A stretch of DNA of 64,000 bases from an uncultured Oscillospiraceae bacterium (GTDB taxonomy: Bacteria; Bacillota; Clostridia; Oscillospirales; Acutalibacteraceae). Positions within the stretch are counted from its first letter, which is position 1. The number at the start of each line of letters is the position of its first letter. The translations under genes and the position numbers were made by a program. Shown here in pieces: positions 6,892 to 14,463 of this stretch. Under the pieces are notes generated by a model. That model was not told where the DNA came from. It was given only the letters and a program-made list of their open reading frames with translations, and did not search any database. The DNA is taken from contig UQFO01000005.1 of the NCBI GenBank assembly GCA_900540275.1, positions 1 to 64,000 on the forward strand, read 5' to 3'.

Positions 6892-6920
6892 ATAATAGAA
6901 CATTCGTTCTATTTAGTCAA
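6892..6920 (-). promoter_or_regulatory. SOS-type promoter with LexA/DinR box
   Basis: Reverse-strand TTGACT (6920-6915) and TATTAT (6897-6892), 17 bases apart, for the gene at 6638-6853. The spacer contains GAAC-ATTC-GTTC (6898-6909), matching the Gram-positive LexA/DinR core GAAC-N4-GTTC, inside a longer perfect dyad AATAGAAC-N4-GTTCTATT (6894-6913). LexA bound there would block the promoter until DNA damage. Confidence 0.7.
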
Positions 6921-7229
6921 TGCATTTTTAACTACTAAACATTTCCTGTCCCGTTTATGGCACAGTAAAATATTACTATCCCTCCTATTGCTTTTATATA
7001 ATTGGCGTATTAAAATGTGTAATAATAACGGAATTACACAAATTTGATAATCCATGATGACCGGTCAAATGGATTTGTTTGGGTGTTGATTACATAATAC
7101 CAATCCACAAAATTTTGTAAATCCCTTGTGGGACGAATTGCACGAATTAGGGACGAACTGCATAAAAAAATCATTTCGTTGTGCAACTTGCACTAATGAA
7201 TTACCAATACTTTCCGCTTTAAATAGTAT
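6921..7229. promoter_or_regulatory. non-coding leader region with 20-bp-period direct repeats
   Basis: No gene is visible here. Two 13-base direct repeats, GGGACGAATTGCA (7130-7142) and GGGACGAACTGCA (7150-7162), start exactly 20 bases apart upstream of the LytTR regulator gene. Such in-phase direct repeats are the usual form of LytTR-family binding sites, so autoregulation is possible. A candidate promoter is TTACCA (7201-7206) and TAGTAT (7224-7229) with 17-base spacing. Confidence 0.4.
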
Positions 7230-7235
7230 ATGTCA

Positions 7236-7271
7236 ACTCCTTATAATAGATATAGAATCTTTATAAGGAGT
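7236..7271 (+). promoter_or_regulatory. hairpin that would sequester the LytTR gene ribosome site
   Basis: Perfect 11-base inverted repeat ACTCCTTATAA (7236-7246) and TTATAAGGAGT (7261-7271) with a 14-base loop. The right arm contains the AAGGAG ribosome-binding site of the gene starting at 7278, so the folded RNA would hide it. Predicted transcription would begin at about the first base of the left arm. Translation control (temperature, RNA-binding protein or trans RNA) is possible; alternatively the DNA dyad is a protein-binding site. Confidence 0.5.
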
Positions 7272-7277
7272 GTCAAA

Positions 7278-8129
7278 ATGAATATTGCGATATGTGATGA
7301 TAGTGCTCTGCATTTAATCGAAGTGTCAAAAAAGGTAAAAGAATTATTTGAACGATTCAACGAATTTGGTAAGATTAGTTTTGCGTATAGGGAATTTACA
7401 AAACCAGATGAAATATTAGCAGCTCACGAAAAAGCTATGTTTGATGTTGTTTTTCTGGATGTGGACATGCCGGGCATGAACGGCTTTCAGGTTGCCGATT
7501 TTATGTATAAAAGTAATCCGAGAATAAAGATTATTTATGTAACGAGCCACGGCAAGTATATTAAAGAATCAATAAACCACGAGGTTTTTTCATTTGTCAC
7601 TAAAGGGTGCGATGAAGATTACGAAGAAGCAATAAGAAAGGTTTTACGGGAATACAACGACGCCCACAAAAAGGTGAAATTTGAGATAATTCCGGATGAT
7701 GGTCTGGATATGTCGAGTATCAAGTATTTTACTAGTAATCGGAACTATGTTATTGCCCATACCACCAATGGGGATGTTAAATTACGGGCAACTCTCGCAG
7801 AAATCGAAAAAGATTACAAAGAAAACTTCTTCTTCCGTATTGACCGTTGTACAATCGTTAATTTTTACTATGTTTATAACATAATCGATAGAGATGTAAA
7901 CATGCACGATGGTACTGTATTAAGGGCCTCACGCGAAAGGGCAAAGGAGTTGCGCAAGCTACACTATTTGTATACATTTGACCGTGATTCCATTTTTGAT
8001 GATGATTTATTACATTTTAGCCCCGACCTTGACGATAAGCCGCTGTCTGCCGATGAAATGAGGCGCGAACTTAAAACAGAAGATATAAAAACCCCAAAAC
8101 GTCGAGGGAAATGGTGGTGGGTTTCCTAA
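7278..8129 (+). CDS. LytTR-family response regulator (orphan)
   Basis: Protein of 283 residues. Residues 1-120 form a receiver domain with acidic pair D7/D8, phospho-acceptor D61 in V-V-F-L-D-V-D-M-P-G and a conserved lysine in F-V-T-K-G. Residues about 155-245 form a LytTR DNA-binding domain (N-Y-V-I-A-H-T-T-N-G ... F-F-R-I-D-R-C-T-I-V-N). The ATG at 7278 is chosen for AAGGAG seven bases upstream. LytTR regulators usually pair with a HPK10-type kinase, but none is adjacent, so a chromosomal kinase or no kinase is implied. It lies in the repressor-integrase interval where phages carry cargo genes. Confidence 0.85.
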   Translation: MNIAICDDSALHLIEVSKKVKELFERFNEFGKISFAYREFTKPDEILAAHEKAMFDVVFLDVDMPGMNGFQVADFMYKSNPRIKIIYVTSHGKYIKESINHEVFSFVTKGCDEDYEEAIRKVLREYNDAHKKVKFEIIPDDGLDMSSIKYFTSNRNYVIAHTTNGDVKLRATLAEIEKDYKENFFFRIDRCTIVNFYYVYNIIDRDVNMHDGTVLRASRERAKELRKLHYLYTFDRDSIFDDDLLHFSPDLDDKPLSADEMRRELKTEDIKTPKRRGKWWWVS

Positions 8130-8130
8130 T

Positions 8131-8490
8131 ATGAATGGTAGAGCTGCAATATACGTCCGGGCAAAAACACGGCAAGAAAAATGGAAACAGATTTTCACAG
8201 CAAGAATGTACGCTTTAAAATACAGAGTTAAAGTAGTACAAATTTATTGGGATTGTGACACCGGAGACGAAAAGGCTGGAAAACGGCCTGCGTTTGGTCG
8301 TTTATTAATTGATTTGCGCAAAGGTGATTATAAATTTATTATCGTTGCAGACTTAACAACAATTACAAGGCAATTCGACGAGCTAGAACGCATTCTTTTT
8401 TTCACAAAGAGTTTTGATGTAAACTTTGAAATCCCAAAATTTGAAAAAGAGTGTAAAAGCTTCGCTTATCCCTTTAATATAAAAAAATGA
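8131..8490 (+). CDS. stand-alone serine-recombinase domain lacking the catalytic serine
   Basis: Protein of 119 residues that aligns with the resolvase/invertase N-terminal catalytic domain: A-A-I-Y-V-R at the start, then K-R-P-A-F-G-R-L-L and D-Y-K-F-I-I-V-A-D-L. The nucleophile expected in Y-V-R-V-S-T reads Y-V-R-A-K-T, and the first arginine of the L-S-R-L-x-R motif is T. It has no DNA-binding domain. It follows the LytTR gene by one base and is probably co-translated. It cannot be an active recombinase; a regulator or partner of the integrase is possible but unproven. Confidence 0.7.
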   Translation: MNGRAAIYVRAKTRQEKWKQIFTARMYALKYRVKVVQIYWDCDTGDEKAGKRPAFGRLLIDLRKGDYKFIIVADLTTITRQFDELERILFFTKSFDVNFEIPKFEKECKSFAYPFNIKK

Positions 8491-8625
8491 CCGCTGCGAG
8501 CTGGCACTCGCAACGGCCTGAATAAAGGTATTGTGAAGGTATGTCACTCCTTCGACGAAATAATTATATATACTTTGTAGAGAAATGTCAAATTCTGCAA
8601 GTATATAAATATCGGAGGAATGAAC

Positions 8626-9387
8626 ATGAAGAAAATCCTAGTAATTTTAATGGCGGCAGTGATGGCTGTAAGCGTTTCGAGTTGCTCAGGAGGCGTATCA
8701 CAGGAAGAATACAACAAAGTTGTTTCTGAGCGCGACAGCTTAAAGGCACAATTGGAGCAACAAGTGAACGGCGCTCCTGTATCAAGCGATGAAAACAGCG
8801 ATAATTCTTCAAATGTCGCTTCTGTGGCAGAGGGAGAATTTAACGAAGAAGAAGTTATTAAGCAACTGAGAGTAGAAACCTACGAATACACAGATTTAAT
8901 TAAAAACCCTTGGGTGGTTCTTACCATTCATAACGGTTCAAAATTTAATCTTAATATTTCTGTTGAGCTTAGTCAAAAAGACAAGGATGAAACTGTAATC
9001 GGTATTAATAACGAAGCTGTGCGAGCTGTTGAATCAGGATGTGATGTTGCTCTCCGGTTTCTCTGTGATGAGCCTTACGCATCTCTTGAATACAAAATTG
9101 AGGCAGAACAAGAAAACTATTTCGATTGCGTTCTATCATCGCTAACGTACAAGGTTGATAAAGTGAAAAATAAAGCCATTGTCTCTGTTACTAACAACGG
9201 AGATAAAGATGCGGCATTTGTAGAGTTTACAGCACTGTTTTTTAAATCTGGAGAAATAGTATATTGCGATACTGGATATACAGCGGATAAACAAAATCAA
9301 ATAAAAGCAGGGAAAACCGAAAAAGCTGAAGCAAACTGTTACCAGGAATACGACGATGTAAAAGTCTATCTATCAGGAAAAGCATAA
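8626..9387 (+). CDS. secreted lipoprotein, FxLYD-like
   Basis: Protein of 253 residues with a lipoprotein signal peptide ending in V-S-S-C (lipobox, Cys about residue 20), a short coiled coil (Y-N-K-V-V-S-E-R-D-S-L-K-A-Q-L-E-Q), an acidic Ser/Asn linker and two beta-sandwich-like halves (N-P-W-V-V-L-T-I-H-N and K-A-I-V-S-V-T-N-N-G-D) resembling FxLYD-type domains. The second ATG (8626) is used because GGAGGA is six bases away; the first abuts it. It is anchored outside the membrane, a possible lysogenic-conversion factor. Confidence 0.75.
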   Translation: MKKILVILMAAVMAVSVSSCSGGVSQEEYNKVVSERDSLKAQLEQQVNGAPVSSDENSDNSSNVASVAEGEFNEEEVIKQLRVETYEYTDLIKNPWVVLTIHNGSKFNLNISVELSQKDKDETVIGINNEAVRAVESGCDVALRFLCDEPYASLEYKIEAEQENYFDCVLSSLTYKVDKVKNKAIVSVTNNGDKDAAFVEFTALFFKSGEIVYCDTGYTADKQNQIKAGKTEKAEANCYQEYDDVKVYLSGKA

Positions 9388-9442
9388 ACAAAAACACCGC
9401 CCTCCCTTACTGCAACAGGAAAGAGCGGCGCAGGAGGAACCT

Positions 9443-11155
9443 ATGTTTTTAACGTTGGAACAATACATAGAAAGTATTCAGGCCATTAACACCTCTGGGG
9501 AAAAAGATAAAAAGATTGAGGCGTTGCTAGAATACTATGAAAAGTACAACAAACGGATTAAAGCAGCTCCGGGTATGTTCTACGCCGTAATATACGCTCG
9601 ATATTCGTCGCACGGACAGCGGGAAGAATCAATTGAAGGACAGGTACGAGAAGCTTTAGAATACGCCGCACGCAACAATATGATTGTAATAGGCGTATAT
9701 ATAGATAAAGCTCTCACAGGAAAAACCGACACGCGCGACGGCTTTCAAAGGATGATAAAGGACGCGGCTAAGAAAAAGTGGCAATATGTAATTTGCTGGA
9801 AGCTTGACCGCTTCGCGCGTAATCGGTACGATTCCGCACGGTATAAGGCGAAGCTGAAAGAATATAATATCCGTGTTGTCTCCGCCCGCGAATATATCCC
9901 GGACGGCCCGGAAGGAATCTTATTGGAGGGCGCACTTGAAAGCCAAGCAGAATTTTACTCTGCGAGCCTGCGCGAAAATGTAAAACGCGGCATGACCGAT
10001 AACGCACTGGAATGTATATCAAACGGTGGAAATATCCCATTCGGCTTTAAAACCGAAAAAAAACGGTATGTGCTCGATACCGAAAAAGCACCTGTTGTCA
10101 AACGTATCTATCAAATGTATAATACTGGTAGTACCATACAGGAGCTAGTGAAATATTTAGACGGTTTGGGAATCCGCTCAACCAAAGGAAATAAAATCAC
10201 AATAAATGGTATTAACTCTATTTTGAGGAATCCCAAATACATGGGAGTATACAAATATAAAGATACATACGTCGAGGGGGCCATTCCGCAAATCGTCGAA
10301 AAGGAGCTGTTTGAAGCCGTGCAGAAAAAACTTAATGATAGGGCGAGCAAAAAACGCCTAAAGAAAAATGATGTGGAATTTTTACTCACTACAAAATTAT
10401 ACTGTGGCAAATGCGGAATGGGTATGACGGGCATGTCTGGTACAGGTAAACTCGGCGCGAAGTATTATTATTACTCCTGCGTTGGTCGCCGCCGTGACCA
10501 TAATTGCGATAAAGATAACGTCGGAAAAGACTGGATAGAAAATATTGTCATATCCGAAACCGTTAATACAGTTTTAAACGATGATGTAATCAAACGGATT
10601 GCCGACGGTGTTATTGATTTTCAGCGGCGGGAGCAGAACAATCAAGTCTTGTCCGGGTTAAAAAATCGACTTGTGGAAGTGGAGAAGTCAATCGAAAATA
10701 TCATTCGTGCAATTGAACAGGGAATAATAACTCCGTCCACCAAAAGCCGAATGGAAACGCTTGAAGCTGAAAAAGTTGCTATTGAACATGGAATCACGGA
10801 AGAAAGCTTAAAAAATCCTATTGTAACACGTGAACAGGTTATTTTCTTTCTCGAAAAATTCAAGGGCGGCGATATAGCCGACCAAGAATACCGGCGCAAA
10901 CTGGTTGACACGTTTGTGAATAGCGTTTATGTGTACGACGACCACATATTAATTTCTTATAATTTCACATCTTCCGGCGACCGAACAAAGCTTGAGGAAA
11001 TTAGTAAAGGTTATGAAAAAGCGGAAGAAACCGCTAACACAAGCCGTTTCTCTCACTTCTTCATGGGTTCGCCTTTACTCCCCAATGGCCCACCAAAAAG
11101 GCATTCACCGATAGGTGGGTGCCTTTTTTTGGCTGCCAGCAGGATTCCCTGTTAG
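9443..11155 (+). CDS. large serine recombinase (phage integrase)
   Basis: Protein of 570 residues that should integrate and excise the prophage. After a 45-residue N-terminal extension the catalytic domain begins (Y-A-R-Y-S-S-H-G-Q, nucleophile Ser about 55; W-K-L-D-R-F-A-R-N later), then a Recombinase domain, a zinc ribbon (Y-C-G-K-C-G ... C-D-K-D) and a long coiled coil, ending with F-V-N-S-V-Y-V-Y-D-D-H. GGAGG precedes the ATG. The last 30 residues read through an intrinsic terminator and look unlike protein, so the conserved part ends near 11,080 and the attachment site probably lies around the 3' end. Confidence 0.92.
   Translation: MFLTLEQYIESIQAINTSGEKDKKIEALLEYYEKYNKRIKAAPGMFYAVIYARYSSHGQREESIEGQVREALEYAARNNMIVIGVYIDKALTGKTDTRDGFQRMIKDAAKKKWQYVICWKLDRFARNRYDSARYKAKLKEYNIRVVSAREYIPDGPEGILLEGALESQAEFYSASLRENVKRGMTDNALECISNGGNIPFGFKTEKKRYVLDTEKAPVVKRIYQMYNTGSTIQELVKYLDGLGIRSTKGNKITINGINSILRNPKYMGVYKYKDTYVEGAIPQIVEKELFEAVQKKLNDRASKKRLKKNDVEFLLTTKLYCGKCGMGMTGMSGTGKLGAKYYYYSCVGRRRDHNCDKDNVGKDWIENIVISETVNTVLNDDVIKRIADGVIDFQRREQNNQVLSGLKNRLVEVEKSIENIIRAIEQGIITPSTKSRMETLEAEKVAIEHGITEESLKNPIVTREQVIFFLEKFKGGDIADQEYRRKLVDTFVNSVYVYDDHILISYNFTSSGDRTKLEEISKGYEKAEETANTSRFSHFFMGSPLLPNGPPKRHSPIGGCLFLAASRIPC
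11095..11130 (+). terminator. intrinsic terminator inside the integrase 3' end
   Basis: Arms AAAAGGCA-tt-CACC and GGTG-gg-TGCCTTTT around a GATA loop, followed by a T run. It lies within the open frame of the recombinase, so messages would end before or at the stop codon unless the true stop is elsewhere. Confidence 0.7.
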
Positions 11156-11259
11156 CCGCCAGATGCTGAAACTTATCGAAAAAGCTCAAGTTGCTTTGCC
11201 GGCAGGTTTTGATATAATAAAAATATAAATTTACTTATTTTATTCAGGTGGAGATTGCA

Positions 11260-11487
11260 GTGAAAAATACAAAAACTTGTCCTAAATGTCACTCTTCCGA
11301 TATAGTAATAGTGAAAGGTCAAAAAACTAATTATGCAAAAGGTAATGTTATTTTTACAGGTGCTACTATATTCAGCGCAGCAATAGTAGATAGATTTGTT
11401 TGTTGTAATTGCGGCTTTGTTGAAGAGTGGGTTGATAATCCGCAGGATTTACAAAAAATAAGAATAAAGCATGGCAGGACATCATAA
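11260..11487 (+). CDS. small zinc-ribbon protein
   Basis: Protein of 75 residues with two CxxC pairs (CPKC about residues 8-11 and CCNCG about 48-51) that should form a zinc ribbon, separated by a hydrophobic segment (V-I-F-T-G-A-T-I-F-S-A-A-I-V). The GTG at 11260 is preferred over the GTG at 11248 because GGTGGAG sits six bases upstream. Short zinc-ribbon proteins of this layout are common in Clostridia and have no known function. It lies between the integrase and a recombinase remnant, so it may belong to an older element. Confidence 0.6.
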   Translation: MKNTKTCPKCHSSDIVIVKGQKTNYAKGNVIFTGATIFSAAIVDRFVCCNCGFVEEWVDNPQDLQKIRIKHGRTS

Positions 11488-11517
11488 ACATCTTCCGCTC
11501 TAAAGCGCGTTGCATCT

Positions 11518-11640
11518 TTTATCAATGGATTAGTAAGAAGACTTTATATATGACAACCACACCGTCACGCAAAGTTACCTACAAAGCAGAAAGTTTTGTA
11601 CGGCTTGGCCCACCATTGCCCCCCGATGGTCACCTAAAGT
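11518..11640 (+). pseudogene. decayed 3' tail of a second serine recombinase
   Basis: Translated in two frames the stretch gives F-I-N-G-L-V-R-R-L-Y then I-Y-D-N-H-T-V-T, resembling the F-V-N-x-V-Y-V-Y-D-D-H tail of the nearby integrase. It is followed by S-F-V-R-L-G-P-P-L-P-P-D-G, which parallels the integrase end F-F-M-G-S-P-L-L-P-N-G. A one-base frame change separates the two pieces. This suggests the leftover end of a related integrase, hence repeated integration at this locus. The similarity is short. Confidence 0.35.
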
Positions 11641-11896
11641 CAAATCTCCGCGTTATCTTTAGTTCGTCCGGACGCGATTGTTATGGTTGTAAAATTCAGC
11701 AAAAAAGGACGCAGTGAATATCCGCCGTCGATATTTTGGGGCAAATACGATATGCTCCATGTGGTATGTGCTAAACTTTTATTGTCATTCACTATCCGAA
11801 TGTTCTCCTTCTGGTATTTTAGTGCTGCTGTCAGGCCGCACTCTTATCTTACCAAAAGGAGTTTTTACTTCCTATATATCGTTTAAGCTTTTCTTG

Positions 11897-11924
11897 AACC
11901 CCCGGCACAGCCGGGGGTTTTCGC
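11897..11924 (+). terminator. intrinsic terminator
   Basis: AACCCCCGGC (11897-11906), loop aca, GCCGGGGGTT (11910-11919) followed by T residues. Ends rightward transcription from the element. Confidence 0.75.
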
Positions 11925-11934
11925 TTACAACAAA

Positions 11935-12018
11935 GGGAAGGCCCTCCCCTAAGTGGTTTTGGGGGAGGGCCTTCCCTAAGTGCCGGGCCCCGCTCACCAT
12001 CCTTTGATGGTGAGCGGG
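11935..12018. repeat. pair of long perfect inverted repeats
   Basis: First dyad: GGGAAGGCCCTCCCC (11935-11949) with GGGGAGGGCCTTCCC (11962-11976). Second dyad: CCCGCTCACCATC (11989-12001) with GATGGTGAGCGGG (12006-12018) around a CTTT loop. Either could terminate the leftward cell-wall hydrolase message or be a miniature element remnant. Confidence 0.75.
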
Positions 12019-12067
12019 ACAGGTTTTTAATTAATAATCGAAAGAATCTTTTTCAGCAGAAACACAT

Positions 12068-13045
12068 TTATGCTCTTATAAGGGTTCCCGCCTTTAGCTT
12101 GTTGAGCAGCTCCGTATTCTGGGCAGCCGTGCCGCTATAGTTGCTGATTCCGTTTGCAGCAGCAATCAATTTTCTGTTATTGTAAGAGGAATCTACGCCA
12201 ACTGCATTGAGCGCTTCAACAAGGGACGTAGAAGACCCCGTATATTTGGGATAATAGCTTACCGCTGAACCTGCCCTTATAAGAACGCCAGCCTTAAGCT
12301 TGTTAAGTAATTCTGTGTTCTGGGCCGCGGTACCGCTGTAGTTGCTGATTCCGTTTGCAGCAGCAATGGCTTTCCTGTTATCATAGGAAGAATCTACGCC
12401 AACGGCATTAAGCGCTTCAACCAGAGATGTAGACGAGCCTGTGTATTGCGGATAATAGCTTGAAGACGGCGGCGGTGTGGTAGAGCCATACCTTAAAACA
12501 CAGGTTGCAAAGTTATAGTAGCTGCGAGTGCAGATTTCTTTGCCTGTCTGGTCGCCAGGTACGCCTCCGGTAGCCGTTCCTTTTTCGTTAATGCTGGCAT
12601 GTACGATTGTTATGGAGCTGCCGCTTACAGCAGACACCATTGCCGTATGGCTTCCCGATTTTAAAAGGACATCGCCCTTTTTCAGGCCGGAGCCGGACGA
12701 CAAATTAATACTGCTGGTGATATCCTTAAACCCTTGGCTTATAAAAGCGGTTTTCATATTGCCGGTATATGAGGCACCCGCTGTTTTAACAGCAACTCCG
12801 GCTTTTTGCCACGCGGTAATTAAGAACGAGCTGCAGTCGTAATCCCATGCGTTGGTATAACCCGGAGCGGGGCTCAGCTCTCCCCAGCGGTAAGTCTGGT
12901 CGTAACCGTATCTTGCATCGTTTGCAATTCCCAGCGCCCAGCTTACTGCCGCGTCAATAGGATTAGCAGCGCTTACAGAAGCGATTGGCACTACGCCAAT
13001 AATCATGATAACTACGAGTAAAACCGATAAAATTTTCTGTTTCAT
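12068..13045 (-). CDS. secreted NlpC/P60-like peptidoglycan hydrolase with two C-terminal wall repeats
   Basis: Protein of 325 residues: signal peptide (residues 1-26, ending S-V-S-A-A), an amidase/NlpC-P60-type domain (about 28-190) with candidate catalytic Cys in W-D-Y-D-C-S-S-F and His in S-G-S-H-T-A-M-V, then a Pro/Ser linker and two nearly identical 60-residue repeats (Y-Y-P-K-Y-T-G-S-S-T-S-L-V-E-A-L-N and K-L-K-A-G-x-L-I-R-A). Such repeats end many Clostridia lysins and probably bind cell wall. It cleaves peptidoglycan outside the cell, either for remodelling or as a former prophage lysin. The repeats are also near-identical in DNA. Confidence 0.82.
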   Translation of the reverse strand: MKQKILSVLLVVIMIIGVVPIASVSAANPIDAAVSWALGIANDARYGYDQTYRWGELSPAPGYTNAWDYDCSSFLITAWQKAGVAVKTAGASYTGNMKTAFISQGFKDITSSINLSSGSGLKKGDVLLKSGSHTAMVSAVSGSSITIVHASINEKGTATGGVPGDQTGKEICTRSYYNFATCVLRYGSTTPPPSSSYYPQYTGSSTSLVEALNAVGVDSSYDNRKAIAAANGISNYSGTAAQNTELLNKLKAGVLIRAGSAVSYYPKYTGSSTSLVEALNAVGVDSSYNNRKLIAAANGISNYSGTAAQNTELLNKLKAGTLIRA

Positions 13046-13511
13046 TTTCTTCTTTCCTCCGTTTTAAAATTTTTTATCACGAGCTTTTCTTAACGCAGAC
13101 ATATAATTTACACCTCCGGCCTCCTTTCTGGATTTTTTAAATTTGTCCTTAATTAAGAAAATTTTCAGACTGTTTAAATAAAAACTATTTCATTAACTAT
13201 TATAGTGATATAAATCATATATTTTGTCGAATTTTATCGATGAAATCTATTTTTATGAAATTTATCAATAAAATTAATCCACATTTAATTTTATTTTTAA
13301 AATTTTATTACAGGGAGCTTGTGTACCGCAAACGCGCCTGTCGTTTATTGTCGAAAAACAAAAGGTATGTAAAATATGCAACAATATTTTCAATTATAAT
13401 TTGTTACAATTTTAAATTGTATTTATTAAAAAGATTATATATAATTATAAGTGATAAATGGTATGCTGTTCAAATTACAAAAAAGGATTATAAAAAGGAG
13501 GAAAATTATTT
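13046..13511. other. AT-rich intergenic region between divergent secreted-protein genes
   Basis: About 465 bases, markedly A+T rich, holding the divergent promoters of the cell-wall hydrolase and the first CBM26 gene. A forward promoter is visible at 13417-13445. A 91-codon open frame here is Lys/Ile/Tyr-rich and lacks a ribosome site, so I do not call it. Confidence 0.6.
13417..13445 (+). promoter_or_regulatory. promoter of the first CBM26 gene
   Basis: TTGTAT (13417-13422) and TATAAT (13440-13445) with a 17-base spacer, about 65 bases before the ATG at 13512. Confidence 0.6.
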
Positions 13512-14213
13512 ATGAAAAAAACAAAAAAAGTCACAAAATCCCTGCTTGCCGCCTGCCTGGCCTTGCTGCTGTGTATCAGCGCGTTGTCTATGGCTGGTGC
13601 CGCGGAAGAGCCTGTTGTCAAACAAGTATATTATGACAACTATTTCACCGGCTGGTCTGAGGTTTACTGTTATGCGTGGAATACCGCAGGCGAGCACAAC
13701 GCCGATTGGCCCGGTGTGCTTATGACCGCCGATGAATATTCATCCTGCTGGATGGCAAATGTTGATACCGCCTTCACATCTGTCATATTTACCGACGGCA
13801 AAGGGCTGCAGACGTTTGACCTGACACGCCTGGAGCAATACAACACCTTCTACGGCAACAAAATCGAGCAGGGAAAGGTCAATGGAGAGTGGAGGCACTA
13901 CAGCTGGTACGCAACTACTTATTTCTTTCCTAAGGATTTCTGGGGAGATACGGATTGCTACGCGTCATATTGGAGCGATGACTCGCCGCAGGCATGGCCC
14001 GGCATAAAAATGTACCATGCTGGAAATGTGTATATCGTCAGAACATACGGCGCCGATAACCTAATCATCAACAACGGCGGCAACGGAAAACAGACAAATG
14101 TATTGACAACCAGGCCCACCAATAATATGCGGCTGACCGGAAAAATCACAGGGCACGACCAGTATGGCAACGCGCTGTATGAGGTCGTATTTGACGAACC
14201 CGGTCCAGGCTGA
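13512..14213 (+). CDS. secreted protein of two CBM26 starch-binding modules
   Basis: Protein of 233 residues: signal peptide (about 1-30, ending S-M-A-G-A-A), then two beta-sandwich modules. Module 1 (about 36-125) has V-Y-Y-D-N-Y-F-T-G-W-S-E-V-Y-C-Y-A-W-N and A-D-W-P-G; module 2 (about 130-225) has Y-A-S-Y-W and Q-A-W-P-G-I-K-M. The aromatic plus W-P-G pattern is that of CBM26 starch-binding modules. No catalytic, dockerin or anchoring part is present, so it may bind starch freely outside the cell. GGAGG precedes the ATG. Confidence 0.78.
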   Translation: MKKTKKVTKSLLAACLALLLCISALSMAGAAEEPVVKQVYYDNYFTGWSEVYCYAWNTAGEHNADWPGVLMTADEYSSCWMANVDTAFTSVIFTDGKGLQTFDLTRLEQYNTFYGNKIEQGKVNGEWRHYSWYATTYFFPKDFWGDTDCYASYWSDDSPQAWPGIKMYHAGNVYIVRTYGADNLIINNGGNGKQTNVLTTRPTNNMRLTGKITGHDQYGNALYEVVFDEPGPG

Positions 14214-14463
14214 CCGCGCTGTCCGAAATTAAAACCACTGAGGATTAACAGAAACAGCATACCGTTTAAAGGACCATCCGTATTAAAACCTCATGGGCGA
14301 TAATTTCAGAAATATTCTGATTGAGGCTTTCCAATGCAGTAAAAGGCATGGCAGTTATTTATGTTCCTAATAATGCGTTCTTCCCTAAGCCATAAAAACA
14401 GAGAATAAACTGGGTAGTATTTGCTTTCTGCAAACAAAATTTTTAAACAAGGGAGAAGTAATC

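Larger units (their letters stand above)
11641..12067. other. gene-free stretch with three strong hairpins
   Basis: No convincing gene is present; short open frames here have no ribosome sites or recognisable content. It contains an intrinsic terminator (11897-11924, AACCCCCGGC/GCCGGGGGTT then T residues), a 15-base perfect inverted repeat (11935-11949 and 11962-11976) and a 13-base one (11989-12001 and 12006-12018). This is probably the boundary between element remnants and the host chromosome. Confidence 0.6.

Noticed and set aside
11683..12007. Open frames in the stretch before the cell-wall hydrolase
   Set aside because: No ribosome site or recognisable content; they run through hairpins and a terminator.
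13240..13515. 91-codon AT-rich open frame before the CBM26 gene
   Set aside because: No ribosome site, composition follows the AT-rich spacer, and the CBM26 promoter lies inside it.
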